Below the pieces are notes generated by a model that worked only from the letters and a program-made list of their open reading frames with translations, had not been told where the DNA came from and made no database searches. Position numbers and translations under genes: made by a program. This document shows, one piece after another, positions 53,703 through 62,968 of a stretch of DNA of 64,000 nt. The DNA comes from Staphylococcus sp. ACRSN (lineage in GTDB: Bacteria > Bacillota > Bacilli > Staphylococcales > Staphylococcaceae), in NCBI RefSeq assembly GCF_022346615.1, contig NZ_JAKRNS010000001.1:1-64000 (forward strand), read 5' to 3'. Each line of letters opens with the position of its first letter. The first letter of the stretch is position 1.

Positions 53703-54728
53703 ATGAGATTTATTGGATCAAAAACAAATTTATTAACAAACATCGAAGAGATATTAAATGAACATTCTGATGGTGATGAAAAAACTTTTTTTGATGTGTT
53801 CGCTGGTAGTAATGTTGTAAGTGAATACTTTAAAAAAGATTATCAAATTTTCAGTAATGACATTCTTTACTTTAGTTATATAATGGCTAAAATCAGTATT
53901 GAAAATAATGAAACTCCTTCCTTCAAAAACCTCAAAAATATTGGTATTGAAAATCCTATAGATTTTTTAAATCAAATTGATTTTAGTTTAAATGAAGTTG
54001 GCTACTACGAGGAGAATTATAGCCCTAGTGGGAAATCTAAAAGAATGTATTTTACTGTTGAAAATGCTAAAAAGATTGATGGAATCCGTACTTTAATTGA
54101 CAAATGGAAGTTGGAAAGTTTGATTGATAATTTGGAGTATTACTATTTACTTACATCATTGATACAAGCTATTCCATTTATAAGTAATATAACAGGGACA
54201 TACGGAGCCTATTTAAAAAAATGGGATACACGTGCTTTAAAACCGCTAACTTTAAAAGCAGTAAAAATAGTAAATAACAACAAATCTAATTTATCTTTTA
54301 ATGAGAATGCCAATAATTTGGTTAAAACTATTAAATCAGACATTGCATATTTGGATCCCCCATATAATAAAAGACAATATGCCCCAAATTATCATGTGTT
54401 AGAAAATATAGCTTCAAATAAAAAGCCTGAGTTATCTGGTGTAACAGGATTAATGGATTACAGTAATTTAAAAAGTACATACTCCATGCAGAAGAAAGCT
54501 AAAGAATCTCTTGAAGAGCTGATTAGTAATATCAATTCAAAACATATTATATTGAGTTATAATAATGAGGGAATAATTAGTGAAGAAGATCTAATAAATA
54601 TAATGCAAAATCATTCCTTCAATAAAAAAGTTGATATAAAAAGAATACCTTATCGAAAATATAAATCGAAGATTCCTTCAATAAATGAAGGGCTGTATGA
54701 AATTTTAATTTATATTAGAAAATTTTAA
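53703..54728 (+). CDS. D12-class N6-adenine DNA methyltransferase (M1)
   Basis: 341 residues. SAM-binding motif FDVFAGSNVVSEYF (about 30-45) and catalytic YLDPPYNKRQYAPNYH (about 218-235) identify a D12-type adenine methylase similar to the halves of type IIS methylases. GAGGAG precedes the ATG. First of three methyltransferases in one operon. It modifies adenine within the recognition site of the nearby endonuclease; the target site is unknown. Confidence 0.85.
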   Translation: MRFIGSKTNLLTNIEEILNEHSDGDEKTFFDVFAGSNVVSEYFKKDYQIFSNDILYFSYIMAKISIENNETPSFKNLKNIGIENPIDFLNQIDFSLNEVGYYEENYSPSGKSKRMYFTVENAKKIDGIRTLIDKWKLESLIDNLEYYYLLTSLIQAIPFISNITGTYGAYLKKWDTRALKPLTLKAVKIVNNNKSNLSFNENANNLVKTIKSDIAYLDPPYNKRQYAPNYHVLENIASNKKPELSGVTGLMDYSNLKSTYSMQKKAKESLEELISNINSKHIILSYNNEGIISEEDLINIMQNHSFNKKVDIKRIPYRKYKSKIPSINEGLYEILIYIRKF

Positions 54729-54744
54729 TAAAAAGGAGTTTATA

Positions 54745-55620
54745 ATGTTAAAAAGCCCATTGAATTATGTTGGTGGTAAATATAAATTGCTACCACAAAT
54801 TATACCATTATTTCCAAACGAAATAGATCTTTTTGTTGATTTATTTAGTGGGGGGGCCAACGTAGGTATTAATGTTGAGGCTAAAAAATATTGGTTTAAT
54901 GATATGAATTACAAAATTAATGAAATGTTCAGATTTTTTTCAACTCAAGATCCTGATGAATTAATTTATAATATAGATGAAATAATTACTAATTGGAATC
55001 TATCTAAAACAAATCAAGAAGCCTTTCTCGCATTTAGAAATTACTATAACTCTAATCCCTCACCTATTAATCTATATGTATTAGTAGCGTATAGTTATAA
55101 TTATCAAATAAGATTTAATAATTCTATGAAATTTAATAATCCATTTGGTAAAAATCGTTCTCAATTCACAAATAATATGAGAAGTAATCTATATAAATTT
55201 GTCAAGAGATTGAATGAAATAAAGCCTCTATTTACAGACTATCTTTTTGAACACCTAAATTTGTCAGATTTAAAACCTAACGACTTTGTATACTTAGATC
55301 CTCCTTATCTTATAACTAGAGCCAGTTACAATGATGGAAATAGAGGTTTTACAAATTGGAATGAAAATCAAGAATTAAAAATGTATAATTTACTTAATCA
55401 ACTTACTAGTAATAAAGTTAGATGGGCTATGTCTAATGTCTTAGAAAATAAAGAAAAGCAGCATACTTTATTAGAGAATTTCATAAAAAATAAAAGTGTA
55501 GCTGTACATGTATTAAATTATAATTATAATAACTCGTCATACAATTCAAAAGGTGTCGGCAGTAAAGAAGTACTTATTACAAATTACGACGTTTCTAATG
55601 GCAATATTTTAAAATACTAA
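54745..55620 (+). CDS. D12-class N6-adenine DNA methyltransferase (M2)
   Basis: 291 residues with the Dam/DpnM-like order of motifs: NYVGGKYKLLPQI at the N-terminus, VDLFSGGANVG (about 30-41) and VYLDPPYLITRASY (about 183-196). AAGGAG start, 16 bp after M1. Two different D12 methylases in one system suggest an asymmetric recognition sequence with one enzyme per strand; this is an inference. Confidence 0.87.
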   Translation: MLKSPLNYVGGKYKLLPQIIPLFPNEIDLFVDLFSGGANVGINVEAKKYWFNDMNYKINEMFRFFSTQDPDELIYNIDEIITNWNLSKTNQEAFLAFRNYYNSNPSPINLYVLVAYSYNYQIRFNNSMKFNNPFGKNRSQFTNNMRSNLYKFVKRLNEIKPLFTDYLFEHLNLSDLKPNDFVYLDPPYLITRASYNDGNRGFTNWNENQELKMYNLLNQLTSNKVRWAMSNVLENKEKQHTLLENFIKNKSVAVHVLNYNYNNSSYNSKGVGSKEVLITNYDVSNGNILKY

Positions 55621-55636
55621 AATTAAGGTGATTAAT

Positions 55637-56359
55637 ATGGATTTCAACCGTACTTATTTATTTGATTGTGTATATGGAATTAAAAAATTAATTGCTTCAA
55701 ATGCTTTAATCGATTTAGTTATTGCAGACCCACCATATGTGATTTCAAGAAAATCTAATTTTGCAACAATGAAAGACCGAAAAAATAGTCGCGTTGGTAC
55801 TGATTTTGGCAATTGGGACAAAAACTTTGATAATCAGTTATGGATAGAAGCTGCTTATGAAGTAATCAAACCTGGGGGCAGTCTAATTATTTTTAATGAC
55901 TTTAAAAAATCCAGCATTCTAACTGAAATATGTCATAATCTTGGATTTATATATAAAGATACAATCATATGGCAAAAAACTAACCCCATGCCACGTAATA
56001 GAGATAGACGTTATGCACCTGATATAGAAATGCTTCAATGGTATGTAAAACCTGGTAAGAGTTGGACTTTTAATAGACAAGATAGTGCGATGGAACGGTC
56101 AGTATTAAAATTTCCTTCCGAAAGTGGTGGCGGCTTTGAAAGATACCATCCTACTCAAAAACCCGTTAAACTTATTGAACACTTAATAAATATACACTCC
56201 AATAAAGAAGATATTATATTAGATCCTTTTATGGGAAGCGGAACTACAGGAGTGGCTTCGATGAATACCGATCGTAATTTTATAGGTTTTGATATAGATG
56301 AGAAGTATGTTTCTATAGCCAATAAAAGAACGAAGTTTAAGCAACAAAAATTGTTTTAA
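55637..56359 (+). CDS. beta-class DNA methyltransferase (M3)
   Basis: 240 residues. Here catalytic IADPPYV (about 30-37) precedes the SAM motif DPFMGSGTTGVAS (about 196-208), the beta-class order seen in DpnA-type enzymes. It may methylate single-stranded or newly imported DNA, as DpnA does; that is family knowledge, not shown here. The ATG at 55637 is favoured by AAGGTG upstream. Ends against the restriction gene at a shared terminator. Confidence 0.85.
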   Translation: MDFNRTYLFDCVYGIKKLIASNALIDLVIADPPYVISRKSNFATMKDRKNSRVGTDFGNWDKNFDNQLWIEAAYEVIKPGGSLIIFNDFKKSSILTEICHNLGFIYKDTIIWQKTNPMPRNRDRRYAPDIEMLQWYVKPGKSWTFNRQDSAMERSVLKFPSESGGGFERYHPTQKPVKLIEHLINIHSNKEDIILDPFMGSGTTGVASMNTDRNFIGFDIDEKYVSIANKRTKFKQQKLF

Positions 56360-56362
56360 AAA

Positions 56363-56392
56363 AAATGACTTAGAATGAAATCTAAGTCATTT
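56363..56392. terminator. bidirectional terminator between methylase and endonuclease genes
   Basis: AAATGACTTAGA / TCTAAGTCATTT perfect stem with A and T runs outside. It overlaps the last codons of the endonuclease gene and ends both convergent transcripts. Confidence 0.85.
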
Positions 56393-57800
56393 TTTTCATT
56401 ATTTTTTCTAACCATTTTGGACTATTATCGCTAAGATTTATTTGACCGAGATTATTCACATTTAATAACACATCTTTATGAGGTAATTCGTCCTGGTTAT
56501 TAGATGAATATAAAGTAACCCATTTTGAAAATTGATAATCAGGGTAATATTTCTTCAAGAAATCCTCTTCAAAAGTTGGATAATTTTCTAACTCTTCTAT
56601 ACCTTTTTTCCAATTTTCATATGTTTTGCCCTCTACTAATAAAAGCTCTTTTTCTTTGTGATTAGCTATCACTACATCAGGTATATAATATAATTGATTC
56701 ATTTTATTTTTTTTAGGTATTACTATGTTCTGATTTTCAGTTATAAAGTATCCTCTCTCACTTCCTGCATGATTTTCATAAATTGCTGGAATATCAAAAT
56801 AATCACATAATAAATGTAAGAAAATATCCGTAACTTTTTCACTAGTGTTTTCATATTTCCAATATTGAGAAGGTATATATGCTTTAATTTCTGTTAAATC
56901 CATTTCTATATTTTCTAACTCTATATTTAATATTGAACAAAGTAATAAAAATTTATTTTTTTTATTACGATTTATGTAAGTTTGTGACACTCCATGCCTA
57001 GTGATGACTATCTTTCCATTCCAACCTAACTTTCTCAAAACAGAACTAATTAATGTTAAGGCTCCAATATTAGGATCATGACCAATGTTACCTGCATTCG
57101 CTGGCTTTGCTAATCTTCCAGATATAGTTATTAGATTTTTATTTAAATCAAGATTTATATCTACCGGTACATTTCCTTTTGGTGGTTTTCTCATAGAAGA
57201 TTTAAATTCAATCAAATCTTCTATGCTTCTAAAAGATTCAAACCATTTGTCATCTTTACCTATTAAAGATACATCGAGATTTTTATAAAGACTAGTACCA
57301 AACACACTAGTTTCAGAAGGTTTCACTTTACTATCTTTATTACTATCATTATATAGCATGTATAACTTTGAATCAGGATAAAAATGTTCAAAAAAGACAA
57401 ATTTCGACCCTCTTTGATAAACACCTGTATTTCTACTTTCACTATCTCTAGTTTTAGTTTCTTCAACACCAAATATTAAGTTATTTTCTTTTTCCGGATT
57501 TGGTATTTCATTTTGTATAAAAACTAAAAAATCTACGAAACTTGAATATCCTTTTGACAATTTTATTATTATACTATTAATACCTTCAATCTCTATTCCT
57601 TTTACTAAATAATTAAACGTAAATCTACCGTCGATTATTTCAGGTATTATTTTAAAATTAGTTTTTTCCTCATTTAAGCGAAGTATTTCATTCTCTTTAA
57701 TATTTTTGTTATTCAAATGTGATTGAACTAATAATAACAACTGATAAACCACACTTTTTTTAGGTCGTTCTTCTGAAAGAATATATACATTTTGCATCAT
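56382..57800 (-). CDS. putative type II restriction endonuclease (PD-(D/E)XK)
   Basis: 472 residues, no recognised closer family. The C-terminal third has a PD-(D/E)XK-like signature: IPDVVI with Asp375 and, 15 residues on, LLVEGK with Glu390 and Lys392. The N-terminal two thirds would hold DNA recognition. It is convergent with three adenine methylases, the usual R-M layout. It starts about 90 bp from the rlmH att site and points away from rlmH, being the first gene of segment I. Either of two adjacent ATGs may be used. Confidence 0.72.
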   Translation of the reverse strand: MMQNVYILSEERPKKSVVYQLLLLVQSHLNNKNIKENEILRLNEEKTNFKIIPEIIDGRFTFNYLVKGIEIEGINSIIIKLSKGYSSFVDFLVFIQNEIPNPEKENNLIFGVEETKTRDSESRNTGVYQRGSKFVFFEHFYPDSKLYMLYNDSNKDSKVKPSETSVFGTSLYKNLDVSLIGKDDKWFESFRSIEDLIEFKSSMRKPPKGNVPVDINLDLNKNLITISGRLAKPANAGNIGHDPNIGALTLISSVLRKLGWNGKIVITRHGVSQTYINRNKKNKFLLLCSILNIELENIEMDLTEIKAYIPSQYWKYENTSEKVTDIFLHLLCDYFDIPAIYENHAGSERGYFITENQNIVIPKKNKMNQLYYIPDVVIANHKEKELLLVEGKTYENWKKGIEELENYPTFEEDFLKKYYPDYQFSKWVTLYSSNNQDELPHKDVLLNVNNLGQINLSDNSPKWLEKIMKKMT

Positions 57801-57884
57801 CTCAACTCCATAATTGCATTATACCTCAATATATTAAAATTTGGAATATAACAAATAATGTGTATAAGTAATTAAAAAACCGCA

Positions 57885-57905
57885 TCACTTATGATACGCT
57901 TCTCC
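57885..57905 (-). other. SCC attachment site at the rlmH 3' end
   Basis: Minus strand GGAGAAGCGTATCATAAGTG followed by ATGCGGTTTTTT. It includes the final codons and stop of rlmH and the start of the SCC inverted repeat. Reference site for those at 20053 and 2752. Confidence 0.93.
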
Positions 57906-58364
57906 TCGCATAATCTTAAATGCGCGGTATATTTGTTCTATTAAGACTACGCGCATCATTTGGTGTGGGAAGGTCATTTTGCTGAATGATAGTGCATAGT
58001 CGCTGCGGTTTAACACGTCTTGGTGTAGACCGTTTGATCCGCCTATAATAAATGTGAAGTCGCTTTGGCCGCGGGTCATGCGTCCTTCTAGTTCTTTGGC
58101 TAATCCTTCTGAGGTGAGCATGTTGCCTTTGATTTCTAATGTAATGACTGTGGATTGTGGTTTTACTTTAGCTAAAAGGCGTTGCCCTTCTTTCTCTTTT
58201 ACTTGTTCTACTTCTTTATCGCTCATGTTCTCAGGGGCTTTTTCATCTGGAACTTCAATTATTTCTATTTTGGAGTACGCTCCTAATCTCTTTTCATATT
58301 CTGCTATTGCTTGTTTCCAGTATTTTTCTTTTAATTTACCTACTGTAAGTATTGTTATTTTCAT
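57885..58364 (-). CDS. rlmH: RlmH (OrfX), 23S rRNA pseudouridine-1915 N3-methyltransferase
   Basis: 159 residues, SPOUT fold. Recognisable start [15 protein letters not shown], cofactor-binding [10 protein letters not shown] near 106 and conserved end [27 protein letters not shown] tail (shown here in part). Methylates m3-pseudouridine 1915 in 23S rRNA. Its last codons are the SCC attB; the reading frame is intact despite cassette insertion. Differences from S. aureus OrfX (for example [10 protein letters not shown]) point to another species. Confidence 0.97.
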   Translation of the reverse strand: MKITILTVGKLKEKYWKQAIAEYEKRLGAYSKIEIIEVPDEKAPENMSDKEVEQVKEKEGQRLLAKVKPQSTVITLEIKGNMLTSEGLAKELEGRMTRGQSDFTFIIGGSNGLHQDVLNRSDYALSFSKMTFPHQMMRVVLIEQIYRAFKIMRGEAYHK

Positions 58365-58407
58365 TTTTATCCTCCAAATATGTGTATAGAATTAAAAGTT
58401 ATTAGAG

Positions 58408-58755
58408 TTATCCACAAGTTATTAACTTATTCACACTGTTCCCTCTTATTATAACAAGAATGTATATGAAAAATTAATGAATTTTACAATTTATGCACAT
58501 AAAATAGGTGGATAACCTGTATATTTGTGGATAACCCTGTGTATAATGTGGGTATCCACATGTGAATTGTGCACAGCTATGGATAACTTTGGATAAAATA
58601 GTGGATAAGTAGGTGGTTGTCTTACATAGTTATTCACATCATTTACAATTTCTTTACACAAATCCTTATTTAAAAGTATTTCTGTTGCACATTCTAACTT
58701 ATATTTATTAGTTAACTGAATATTATAATATTCAATTATCAATTTCTGTTGATAA
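58408..58755. repeat. cluster of DnaA-box-like sequences
   Basis: Two exact TTATCCACA/TGTGGATAA boxes (58408-58416 and 58526-58534). About eight one-mismatch boxes lie near 58427, 58507, 58552, 58578, 58588, 58600, 58630 and 58747. They lie in the gene-free, very AT-rich 670 bp between rlmH and walJ. The rest of that gap (58756-58990) shows nothing further. Confidence 0.6.
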
Positions 58756-58993
58756 CTTATGGGTATAAGTATCTATTTCTAATTTTCTGCACAGTAAAAA
58801 AACGCCACTTTTTTATATCATTGCAAAAATTTTTTAAATAACTAAATCTGCTATACCACACTTTTAATTCCTAACCATACAGTATCTTGGTTTCTCAAAA
58901 ATTCCTATCCACACTAATATATACTTCTCCCAAACCTTCTCCACATCTAAACCGTACTAAATAATGCTAATACTAGCTTCTACAAATAAAAAT

Positions 58994-59030
58994 AAGAGCC
59001 CCTAACATCAATGGATGCATCGGGGCTCTT
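58994..59030 (-). terminator. intrinsic terminator after walJ
   Basis: AAGAGCCCC / GGGGCTCTT stem enclosing a GATGCATC-containing loop, just past the walJ stop. A plus-strand A-rich run (minus-strand T-run) lies on the far side. Confidence 0.85.
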
Positions 59031-59038
59031 TCTATAAC

Positions 59039-59839
59039 TTATAATGTATATATTGGTGTTGCTTGAGCTTTATCTGTGTCGCAAAGTAGGACATCACGTT
59101 GTGTGTCGATATCGTGTTCGTTAAGTACTTGTCCTACACTCATACGTGCAAGGTCTTTCATGTTATTATCTTGAGATAGATGTGATAGATAAATGCGTTT
59201 GGTGTTACCTGTGATAACATCTGTCATAGCGTGACCTGCATCTTCGTTGGATACGTGACCAACATCGCTAAGGATACGTTGCTTTGTCTTCCAAGGATAG
59301 CGGCACATGCGTAACATATCTACGTCGTGGTTGCTCTCGAAGATAAATGCATCGCTACCTTGAATCATACCTTTCATGCGATCTGAAACGTAGCCTGTAT
59401 CTGTAATGATCGTAAATTTCTTGTAGTTATTATGAAATATATAGAACTGTGGATCTATCGCATCGTGTGACACGTTAAATGATTCGATGTCGAATCCTGC
59501 GATGGATTTTGTTTCGTATGGATTAAAAATGAATTTCTGATCCATTGGAATTTTGTTATCTTTCTTTTCGATTGCTGTCCAAGTCTTTTCGTTCGCATAA
59601 ACTGGTAAGTTGTATTTACGTGCCAGTACGCCTAGTCCTTTGATGTGATCTGAATGTTCGTGTGTCACTAGGATGCCGTTGACGTTTTTTATTTCTTTAT
59701 CAATTTGTCCAAATAGTTCTTCCATTTTCTTACCTGTCAGACCTGCGTCGACAAGTATGCTGCCTTTATCACTTTCTACATAAGTGGCGTTTCCCGTACT
59801 ACCACTCGCTAATACACTCATTCGTATCAAGCGATTCAC
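59039..59839 (-). CDS. walJ: WalJ (YycJ) metallo-beta-lactamase-fold exonuclease-like protein
   Basis: 266 residues. HxHxDH metal motif [10 protein letters not shown] near residue 60, DTGYVSD near 148 and a C-terminal LSHLSQDNN. By family a 5'-3' exonuclease-like MBL protein involved in coordinating cell division and replication, encoded at the end of the wal operon. Here an approximately 1-kb gap, with a small gene and a terminator, separates it from walI. Confidence 0.93.
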   Translation of the reverse strand: MNRLIRMSVLASGSTGNATYVESDKGSILVDAGLTGKKMEELFGQIDKEIKNVNGILVTHEHSDHIKGLGVLARKYNLPVYANEKTWTAIEKKDNKIPMDQKFIFNPYETKSIAGFDIESFNVSHDAIDPQFYIFHNNYKKFTIITDTGYVSDRMKGMIQGSDAFIFESNHDVDMLRMCRYPWKTKQRILSDVGHVSNEDAGHAMTDVITGNTKRIYLSHLSQDNNMKDLARMSVGQVLNEHDIDTQRDVLLCDTDKAQATPIYTL

Positions 59840-60210
59840 CCTTTCTAATCTATAAACACTTTTTAAATATCTGTTATGGGGACAGACTTCGGGTTATGTG
59901 ACCTCAATATGCCTGACCTCTTATTTTTGCTTTATTGTGGTATAAATTTTGCCATTAATTCATTCTTTTAAAATGACTTCACAATTATTATTTTATCTCA
60001 TTCATCAAAACCAACTATAATAAATCCGTCATTGATTATATATAGTTATACGTTATCGAAGATTTGTTGTATGCTTCAATCATTTTGTTTAACAGTATAT
60101 AATTTTAACATATTTTCTAAGTAATAGATGGTCATATTACTTAGAAATTTATAGAACCAGTTGCGCGTTTGTACAATTTTCATAATTTCTAACGTTAAAC
60201 ATAAATACAG
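59840..60210. other. intergenic, nothing recognised
   Basis: AT-rich leader of walJ (minus) and 3' flank of the 68-residue gene. No supported ORF, repeat or structured RNA seen. Confidence 0.5.
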
Positions 60211-60417
60211 TTACGCATTCTCAGATTCTTTATGGCGTTTTGTTTTAGGAAACCATATCCACATAATCATATCCAAACCAAAGATAATAAGTAAAAATCC
60301 AATACTGTATTGTGGTTTAAACCAATCTGCGGAAAATAAGATTATCGTAAATATTAAAAATAATGCCCATCTACTGATCATAATCCATGTTCTCGGTTTG
60401 AATTGGTTAATGCGCAT
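60211..60417 (-). CDS. small two-TM membrane protein, unknown
   Basis: 68 residues: basic N-terminus (MRINQFKPRTW), two TM helices (about 12-29 and 36-54) and a basic tail PKTKRHKESENA. AAGGAG upstream of its ATG. No known function. It lies between walI and walJ with its own transcription signals; the 430 bp upstream hold the wal terminator and a staphylococcal intergenic repeat (GTCCCAGACTC near 60767). Confidence 0.6.
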   Translation of the reverse strand: MRINQFKPRTWIMISRWALFLIFTIILFSADWFKPQYSIGFLLIIFGLDMIMWIWFPKTKRHKESENA

Positions 60418-60715
60418 AGTTTTTATACTCCTTTTCTGTATCTATATCATTTTGCCGCTTCCAGTTGCTCTGGAATAACAAAGTAAACGCTACTTTATAA
60501 GCTGTTATTTTAATCCGCGTTGACTACTACTGTTTTTACATTTTTAACCGCTCATTCAATCTATTTTATATAAATATTTTATCATATTTCATAGAATGCT
60601 TTTAACTATTTTTAGAAAATCCACCTGTCTCAACCAGGCACAAAAAGTAAAATAGAACGGCATACTGAGAAAGCGAGCCAACAATACGAAGACTAAGTAT
60701 TGTATACAAAAAAAG

Positions 60716-60747
60716 CCAGTAAATGAATATAAACATTCATTTACTGG
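60716..60747 (-). terminator. intrinsic terminator of the walKHI transcript
   Basis: CCAGTAAATGAAT / ATTCATTTACTGG 13-bp stem followed on the minus strand by seven T, about 100 bp after the walI stop. Confidence 0.88.
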
Positions 60748-60847
60748 TAATTTTACTAGGATTTTTGTCCCAGACTCTCATTCATTATATGGCTACTATC
60801 AAAATATTAAACTTTATAATCGCTCTCTCATGACCATATCATAATGC

Positions 60848-61630
60848 TTATTCTTCAATAATCTTTGGACTATCTGAGACTGCCTCGACATAGTAAGTCT
60901 TAATCTCGTCTTTATGTTTCACTTTGATTTCCCAGTTAGCTTCTAGCACTTGTACATTAGGCTCTTTTACGACTGTGTAATAACCTAATCTTGCATTTGT
61001 TACTTCGTCATTACGTTTTAAATAACGGTTATAATATAATGCTTCTATTGCGCTTCTCGCTGTGATAACTTGTTTCTTATCATTATTTGCACCTTTAGAG
61101 GGCTCAATCGATTTCATCGCAGTTTGTGTATAACTAGAAGCTTTGCTACTATCATTTACATTAAACTGTAATCGTGCTCGATTATTGTTCATAATAGGAT
61201 AGTTATCATAGGTTTGTTCAAAGGTCACATGATCATTATCAATCTTACTCATCTCGTAGTCTTCACCTTTGTAGACATGTGCTTTAGCATATGTCTTCAA
61301 ATCAGTATACTGATCATTGCTAACATCGATTGCATCACTGATATCGCCTTTTAATAGTGCGCCAGATTTAGCACTAGAAACATCTGAATGTGATTTAACA
61401 TAGGATGTAAAATCGTATGAACGTGCTGTGAGTAACTGCATTTTCAAATTATCGACGCTAGGCAGATGTTCTGGAATTTGAATTTCTTCTTGTTTGAAGT
61501 TGACTGCATTTTCGTCGTCACTGTCGTTAATATGTGACTTGTTGACTTTATCTATATAGATAATCACGAGGCTAATGTTAACTAGAATAAAGACGAAAAT
61601 AAATAGTGTTTTTGCGCGTTTCCAGTTCAT
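60848..61630 (-). CDS. walI: WalI (YycI), regulator of WalK
   Basis: 260 residues. Single N-terminal TM (about 7-28), then an extracytoplasmic beta-rich domain of the YycI type. WalI and WalH bind WalK in the membrane and tune its kinase activity. Starts one base after walH stops, so translation is coupled. Confidence 0.93.
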   Translation of the reverse strand: MNWKRAKTLFIFVFILVNISLVIIYIDKVNKSHINDSDDENAVNFKQEEIQIPEHLPSVDNLKMQLLTARSYDFTSYVKSHSDVSSAKSGALLKGDISDAIDVSNDQYTDLKTYAKAHVYKGEDYEMSKIDNDHVTFEQTYDNYPIMNNNRARLQFNVNDSSKASSYTQTAMKSIEPSKGANNDKKQVITARSAIEALYYNRYLKRNDEVTNARLGYYTVVKEPNVQVLEANWEIKVKHKDEIKTYYVEAVSDSPKIIEE

Positions 61631-62968
61631 TTATTCTAGCCTCCCATCTGTATATGGTCGCCATTTTCCTTCGTATTCAATGTACCATTGTGGTTTGAAT
61701 TCGCTATTGCGTTGAATTTCAATATTGCTTTTATCTGGTTGATTTTCCATTTTATAACCAATCGTCATATCGGTTACCTTTTCAAAATCAATATCCGGAT
61801 TGTTTGCAAGTTCTGAACGCACGGTTTCAGCGCCAGGTAGCTTCTTCTCAGTCTCACCACTATCAATGGTCACATTGGTCTTAAGCAATGCACGGGCGTA
61901 ACTAAAGACGCCTTTGTCTCCCCAAGCAATTTTGATATTGTTCAAGTCATCATCATTGAATGTTGGACGTCCATTGAGGAACATTTGATAAGTTAGATCA
62001 CCTTTTTTATTATCTGTATTGAACAATCTAAAGTCATCGGTGAAACCGCCATGGTTGTTGATATAATCGAATGTACTTGGAATGCTGTCTTTCATATTTG
62101 TCGAACGATTTTCATCTTCTGACAAGTTGGTATAGCGATATTTTTCACTATCATCATTATAATTGGCAACGCCAGTATTGTTGTTATATGTTGTAGTACC
62201 ACTTTTTGAACTACGGACGACAACCGAATCATTAAATAAGATCGAATTCATAGTATCTACACTTATACGGTTGTAGATTGTATGATATGATTTCATTTTT
62301 TTTGGTGAACTTGGTGCAAAGATATGCGTCGCTTTATCGATTGTATCTTTGTTGGTAATGATTTCTGTATAAGGTTGTAAATTAGACTGCATTGCTTTGA
62401 GTTGTTTATTAAACTTACTTTGTTTGGCAGTCGTTGCCATACGAACAACGTTATGTCTATCTTTACTTATCGCATAAAGCTTCACTTTGCCATCCATACG
62501 CTTATCGATTAATAAACGGTTGAATTTGAAATTGTTCGGCACTTTCGCATTGACGTTCAGTACTTGACCTAAATAGGTTGCTAATGGCATATCGTAAGTA
62601 AAATCAAGTACTAAGAAGTCATCACTTAAGTCTGGAATAATCAGATTATGATTGCTATGCATTTGTTCTGATTGTGTCACACGTTGATTTTTTAATGGTT
62701 TGATAATTTCTTTGATATTCTGTCTCGTTGCTTCCATGCCTTTTGTCTTTTCACCTTGTGAATGAATTACTTGATAAGGTGTGACAACTTGTTCCATACC
62801 GTCTTTCATTGGCTTTCCAATTGTATGTGGTCTTTCTTCACTACTATCTTCTTCCTTATCGACATTCGTCAGGTCTGGTGAGAAATTCCATGTCATATAG
62901 GTTAGCACGGCACTCATCAAGACGAGGATACATAGTATGATTGATTTAATAAACTCTTTACTCCGCAT
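61631..62968 (-). CDS. walH: WalH (YycH), regulator of WalK
   Basis: 445 residues. N-terminal TM (about 8-27) and a large extracytoplasmic YycH domain. The ATG at 62968 is chosen because it matches the S. aureus start (MxxKExIKSxIL pattern); a start four codons upstream is also possible. Overlaps walK by about 10 bp. Confidence 0.92.
   Translation of the reverse strand: MRSKEFIKSIILCILVLMSAVLTYMTWNFSPDLTNVDKEEDSSEERPHTIGKPMKDGMEQVVTPYQVIHSQGEKTKGMEATRQNIKEIIKPLKNQRVTQSEQMHSNHNLIIPDLSDDFLVLDFTYDMPLATYLGQVLNVNAKVPNNFKFNRLLIDKRMDGKVKLYAISKDRHNVVRMATTAKQSKFNKQLKAMQSNLQPYTEIITNKDTIDKATHIFAPSSPKKMKSYHTIYNRISVDTMNSILFNDSVVVRSSKSGTTTYNNNTGVANYNDDSEKYRYTNLSEDENRSTNMKDSIPSTFDYINNHGGFTDDFRLFNTDNKKGDLTYQMFLNGRPTFNDDDLNNIKIAWGDKGVFSYARALLKTNVTIDSGETEKKLPGAETVRSELANNPDIDFEKVTDMTIGYKMENQPDKSNIEIQRNSEFKPQWYIEYEGKWRPYTDGRLE

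Larger units (their letters stand above)
20053..57905. mobile_element. SCC-bounded segment I (ccrAB type, contains the ess/T7SS locus), about 37.8 kb
   Basis: Bounded by the rlmH att site (57885-57905) and the direct att site at 20053. It includes intact-looking ccrA and ccrB, cch, LP1413, SAUGI genes and a restriction-modification system at the rlmH side, but also lrgB, an ald/permease relic and the whole ess locus. The lrgA fusion near 44830 suggests that the original left end of the ccrAB cassette was lost. The ess DNA may therefore be resident chromosome caught between att sites rather than original cassette cargo. Confidence 0.6.

Noticed and set aside
2752..57905. mec complex, antibiotic-resistance or heavy-metal genes within the SCC segments
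   Set aside because: None seen; no PBP2a, MecR, MecI, IS431-type transposase or resistance gene is recognisable.
58491..58742. 83-codon minus-strand ORF between rlmH and walJ
   Set aside because: Its sequence is made of the DnaA-box-like repeats, has no ribosome-binding site and lacks normal protein composition.
60600..60790. mobile-element remnant near the wal terminator
   Set aside because: The GTCCCAGACTC-type sequence resembles a common staphylococcal intergenic repeat and needs no mobile element.
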